NCBI GenBank assembly: GCA_028023455.1
Contig: JAQFVV010012477.1
Span: forward strand, 3,863,365 to 3,927,364
Reading direction: 5' to 3'
From: Epiperipatus broadwayi
Lineage: Eukaryota > Onychophora > Udeonychophora > Euonychophora > Peripatidae
Length of the DNA: 64,000 bases
Below the pieces are notes generated by a model. The model was not told the DNA's origin and ran no database searches. It was given only the letters and a program-made list of their open reading frames with translations. Shown piece after piece: positions 61,297 to 64,000 of this stretch. The translations under genes and the position numbers were made by a program. Within the stretch, counting starts at the first letter, position 1, and every line of letters starts with the position of its first letter.

Positions 61297-64000
61297 TTGT
61301 ACCGGTCAGAATTGTATGTTCGTCTAATAAGAATTAGGACCTAAGCAAAAGTACCTAGAGTTCAATCATATACAAGATACACAGGTCAGGGATACTCATG
61401 AACTCCGCCCGATTGCCCACTTCCCAAGTCTATCACATTACAAACAACATTTCTGATGATAGCAGCATACTCTTCAATTTACTCCGGCCCAGGAAGATTC
61501 AGCGAAGATACAAGAGACCTACAGCTTAACTAATTGATAACGCAAAGTAATGATAGACGTGCACACACAAACCAACAAAAATATCCAAAAAATAGCTTAT
61601 TAAATGTGAATTTATTAAACGTGATATTAATAATAATTGATTAATCATGTGATACACTAGATATGGAGATTTACAATGAATTAGAAATTATATATGTTGA
61701 ACACTCGATTTAGGTTTCACTTATGGTCACTTGGGCATTCCATGTCAAACCGGATAACATAACAAGGTTTGATGGATATGCACCAATAAATATACATAAT
61801 GATAACTTAATTATTTGAAATCTGCGGCTTAGTATGCTAATGTGATTTAACAGGTTGATATTACTCACGCTATGACATTTCTAAGTTAAGGAAAATAACC
61901 CATGACAATAGCTTTTAGAATGAATGCTTATAAGATTTTAAATTACACAGAATATGATCAAACTTAATAACGGTACGAAGGTTTGTTTTATTCAATATAT
62001 GATTACATTTGGATTTCAGGGAAGGTACATTAATTATAAATCAATTATTTTGGAACCTTATGAGATGATTCATTTATTTCTTATCTGCGAAGAGAAATAG
62101 GAAAAATATGATCATTTTGATATTATCGTGTGAGTCTACATTTATAGATTTTCTCAATAGTTAATTAATGATGTATTAATAGCGACTGAACGAAGGATGG
62201 GTAGCGCTAATAAGCGATAATGTATATATACTAAAGTTAATTAAATTTAAACTATAACGAGAATTTTGGGATGACTTAGGGAACTTATATCATTATGGCG
62301 TATAGACATCTGAACCATATGGAAGGATAAGAACGATAACGTGTGAACCGCATGATAAGGCCTGAGTAGACAATGAGCTTCATTTAGTTGGGAGCGAAGA
62401 AAATTAATCTTATCCGCATTTGTGACGGATAGCATTGGGAATTGGTTGGCAAGATACTATGGTTCCAACTCATAGGATGTTAACCTATAGCAGCGCTTAC
62501 CTAACCTAAGACAATCTGTAAGAGCTGGGGCCTCCACGCTCTGTCGAGAATTGTGCTTTATATAAGTATTCCATTATCGAGAAAACGTATGACAACGCCA
62601 TTTCTAAATTAGGAATGTTATCACCGGGACACGTTACGAAAGCTGTCAGGTTTGATTTACCCTGATTTATACAGCCTTAAAATACTAATTAAGTCTAACG
62701 TAATGAAATAATGATCTAAAGGCAGTCCCAAATGGGGCATACAACTTACTTAAAGGGTTTAGTCAATATCTTAAGGATAAATATTAAAACATTAAAATTC
62801 CTTCGCTAAACGCATATTAATCCACCCGAGAACTAAGTGACTTAAATTATCGTTAGATGGCAGGGTAATTTATAAAATGAATCATCTAGACATAAGGATC
62901 TGAATTAAAGTTATGTAATACTCAATTTTCATCATGTTAACCAATAGCGTAAAGCAATAGTAAATCATTTATTTAAATAGTAGTGAAAAGCATAATATTC
63001 ATTATTAAAACATAGTTTAGGACAATCTCTCGATCGGGCGAATTTTATAATGTGAATACTCTTACGTTTACGATTAAATATTCCGCAATGGCAGAACAGC
63101 AAAAATAAATAGGATTGATTCGCCAGATCGAGTTATTAGCATACTAAAAATTGATATGATTTGCATAATATTAAATAAACATTGCCGCATTAAAATAAAA
63201 ATACAAGGAGAGTGAGAACCTAGCAATCGAGTTTAGAAAGTAAAAATTACAGTTTAAATATACAACAAACAGAAATAATAAAACAAAAAAAAGAGGTCAT
63301 TATTTAGGCAGTTAATCGGCTTAGCATTACCGATCATGAAATAAGTAATTACATTTTTACATTAGGAGAAATTTCAGAACTAGAAATGTTTACATTTATA
63401 TTTTACAATAGAAAAGGTTATTAAGATGAAAGTTCGTTTATACGGTAAGGAATTACCTTTCTTTCCGATGAATTTCCAGCCGGATGCGCACATGTTGGTT
63501 CCATGTTTGATAAAGGAATTAATTTATGACAAATTGATGAAATTAAGGTTTCAGTCCATTCTTTATTCAATATTAAGTTCATTTTGGCAGTAATTGATGA
63601 ATGATGGTTTCCGAGTATTTAGGCATCGGTTAGATTTTTGGAAAGATCCGGGGAAGTAAATCTATGTTTTATTAGCCCGTCATGTTGCCGTTCAGAGGGG
63701 CATGACTTCCCCTTAGCAATGCGTTAGAAAAATGACATGTCTCCCTTTTTTAGTTAGAAAATGTGGTTGTATTTATACTCGTTATCACCGCCGCTGGGTA
63801 ATTCCCGGATGTTTTAATAACTACAATGATACAGCATATTTTGGACTACAAATGAGATTAAGTTCGAGAGTTGGTTTTGGTCTACTTTAAGCTGAAAATG
63901 GACCTGCGGAATCAACATTAACTAATCATGACGCTAAATCAATCTATATTACAATAAAACAAATTTCTTTTATAATTTGGAAGACGGTAAGTCTTTTATT
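61297..64000. repeat. Repeat segment E2, related to E1, running off the window
   Basis: The first 200 bp match 30,745-30,960 in order: 'ccggtcagaattgtatg', 'cctaagcaaaagtacct', 'agatacacaggtc', 'acaacatttctgatgatag'. The remaining 2.5 kb is unrepetitive, with CpG and few long A/T runs, and has no frame above about 62 codons. It may be the non-coding part of a large mobile element, with any coding part beyond the window or lost. The similarity to E1 beyond 200 bp is not visible by eye. Confidence 0.55.

Overview
This window is very AT-rich eukaryotic DNA with no confident cellular gene. It has no operons, ribosome binding sites, rRNA, intact tRNA or CRISPR array, and almost every reading frame is short and low-complexity. 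What can be recognised is interspersed repeats: tRNA-derived SINEs, 3' ends of an RTE-like LINE, terminal-inverted-repeat (TIR) elements, many foldback (inverted-repeat) elements and microsatellites. This fits an intergenic or deep intronic region of an invertebrate animal. A mollusc or flatworm is my guess, but the sequence does not settle it.

Layout. 1-20 kb: repeat families that I call A (tRNA-like SINE ending in a GAGCAATAAA block), B (about 440 bp) and C (about 400 bp, one end carrying a GAGTTCAAATCC B-box-like sequence). This stretch also holds a 400-bp foldback with 13-bp target-site duplications (5.33-5.75 kb), a broken RTE-like reverse-transcriptase C-terminus (7.65-8.20 kb, minus strand), a 30-bp tandem repeat and a 128-bp TAA microsatellite. 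20-30 kb: an insertion between 16-bp direct repeats, an 820-bp TIR element and a 200-bp foldback. 30-34 kb and 61-64 kb: two related segments with a different, less repetitive texture. 35-46 kb: the densest block of family C, mostly as head-to-head foldbacks, one of them interrupted by a 1,059-bp TA-flanked TIR element. 46-52 kb: SINEs, microsatellites and one unrecognised possible exon. 52.9-55.7 kb: a probable retroposon of 2.8 kb with a 688-bp tandem duplication, a GC-richer body, AATAAA and a poly(A) tail. 60.35-60.96 kb: a nearly perfect 262-bp-armed foldback with 14-bp direct repeats.

How the parts relate: the three RTE-like 3' ends share a peptide ending LGETFILQWIDNG and a TGATGATG-type tail. 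One is joined directly to a truncated family D SINE, which suggests RTE-type machinery mobilised SINEs here. The recurring theme is foldback structure. Families B and C, and two or three unrelated sequences, occur as long hairpins, two of them bounded by 13-14-bp direct repeats as expected of insertions. Family names A-D are mine. Boundaries were read by eye and are approximate unless a duplication fixes them.
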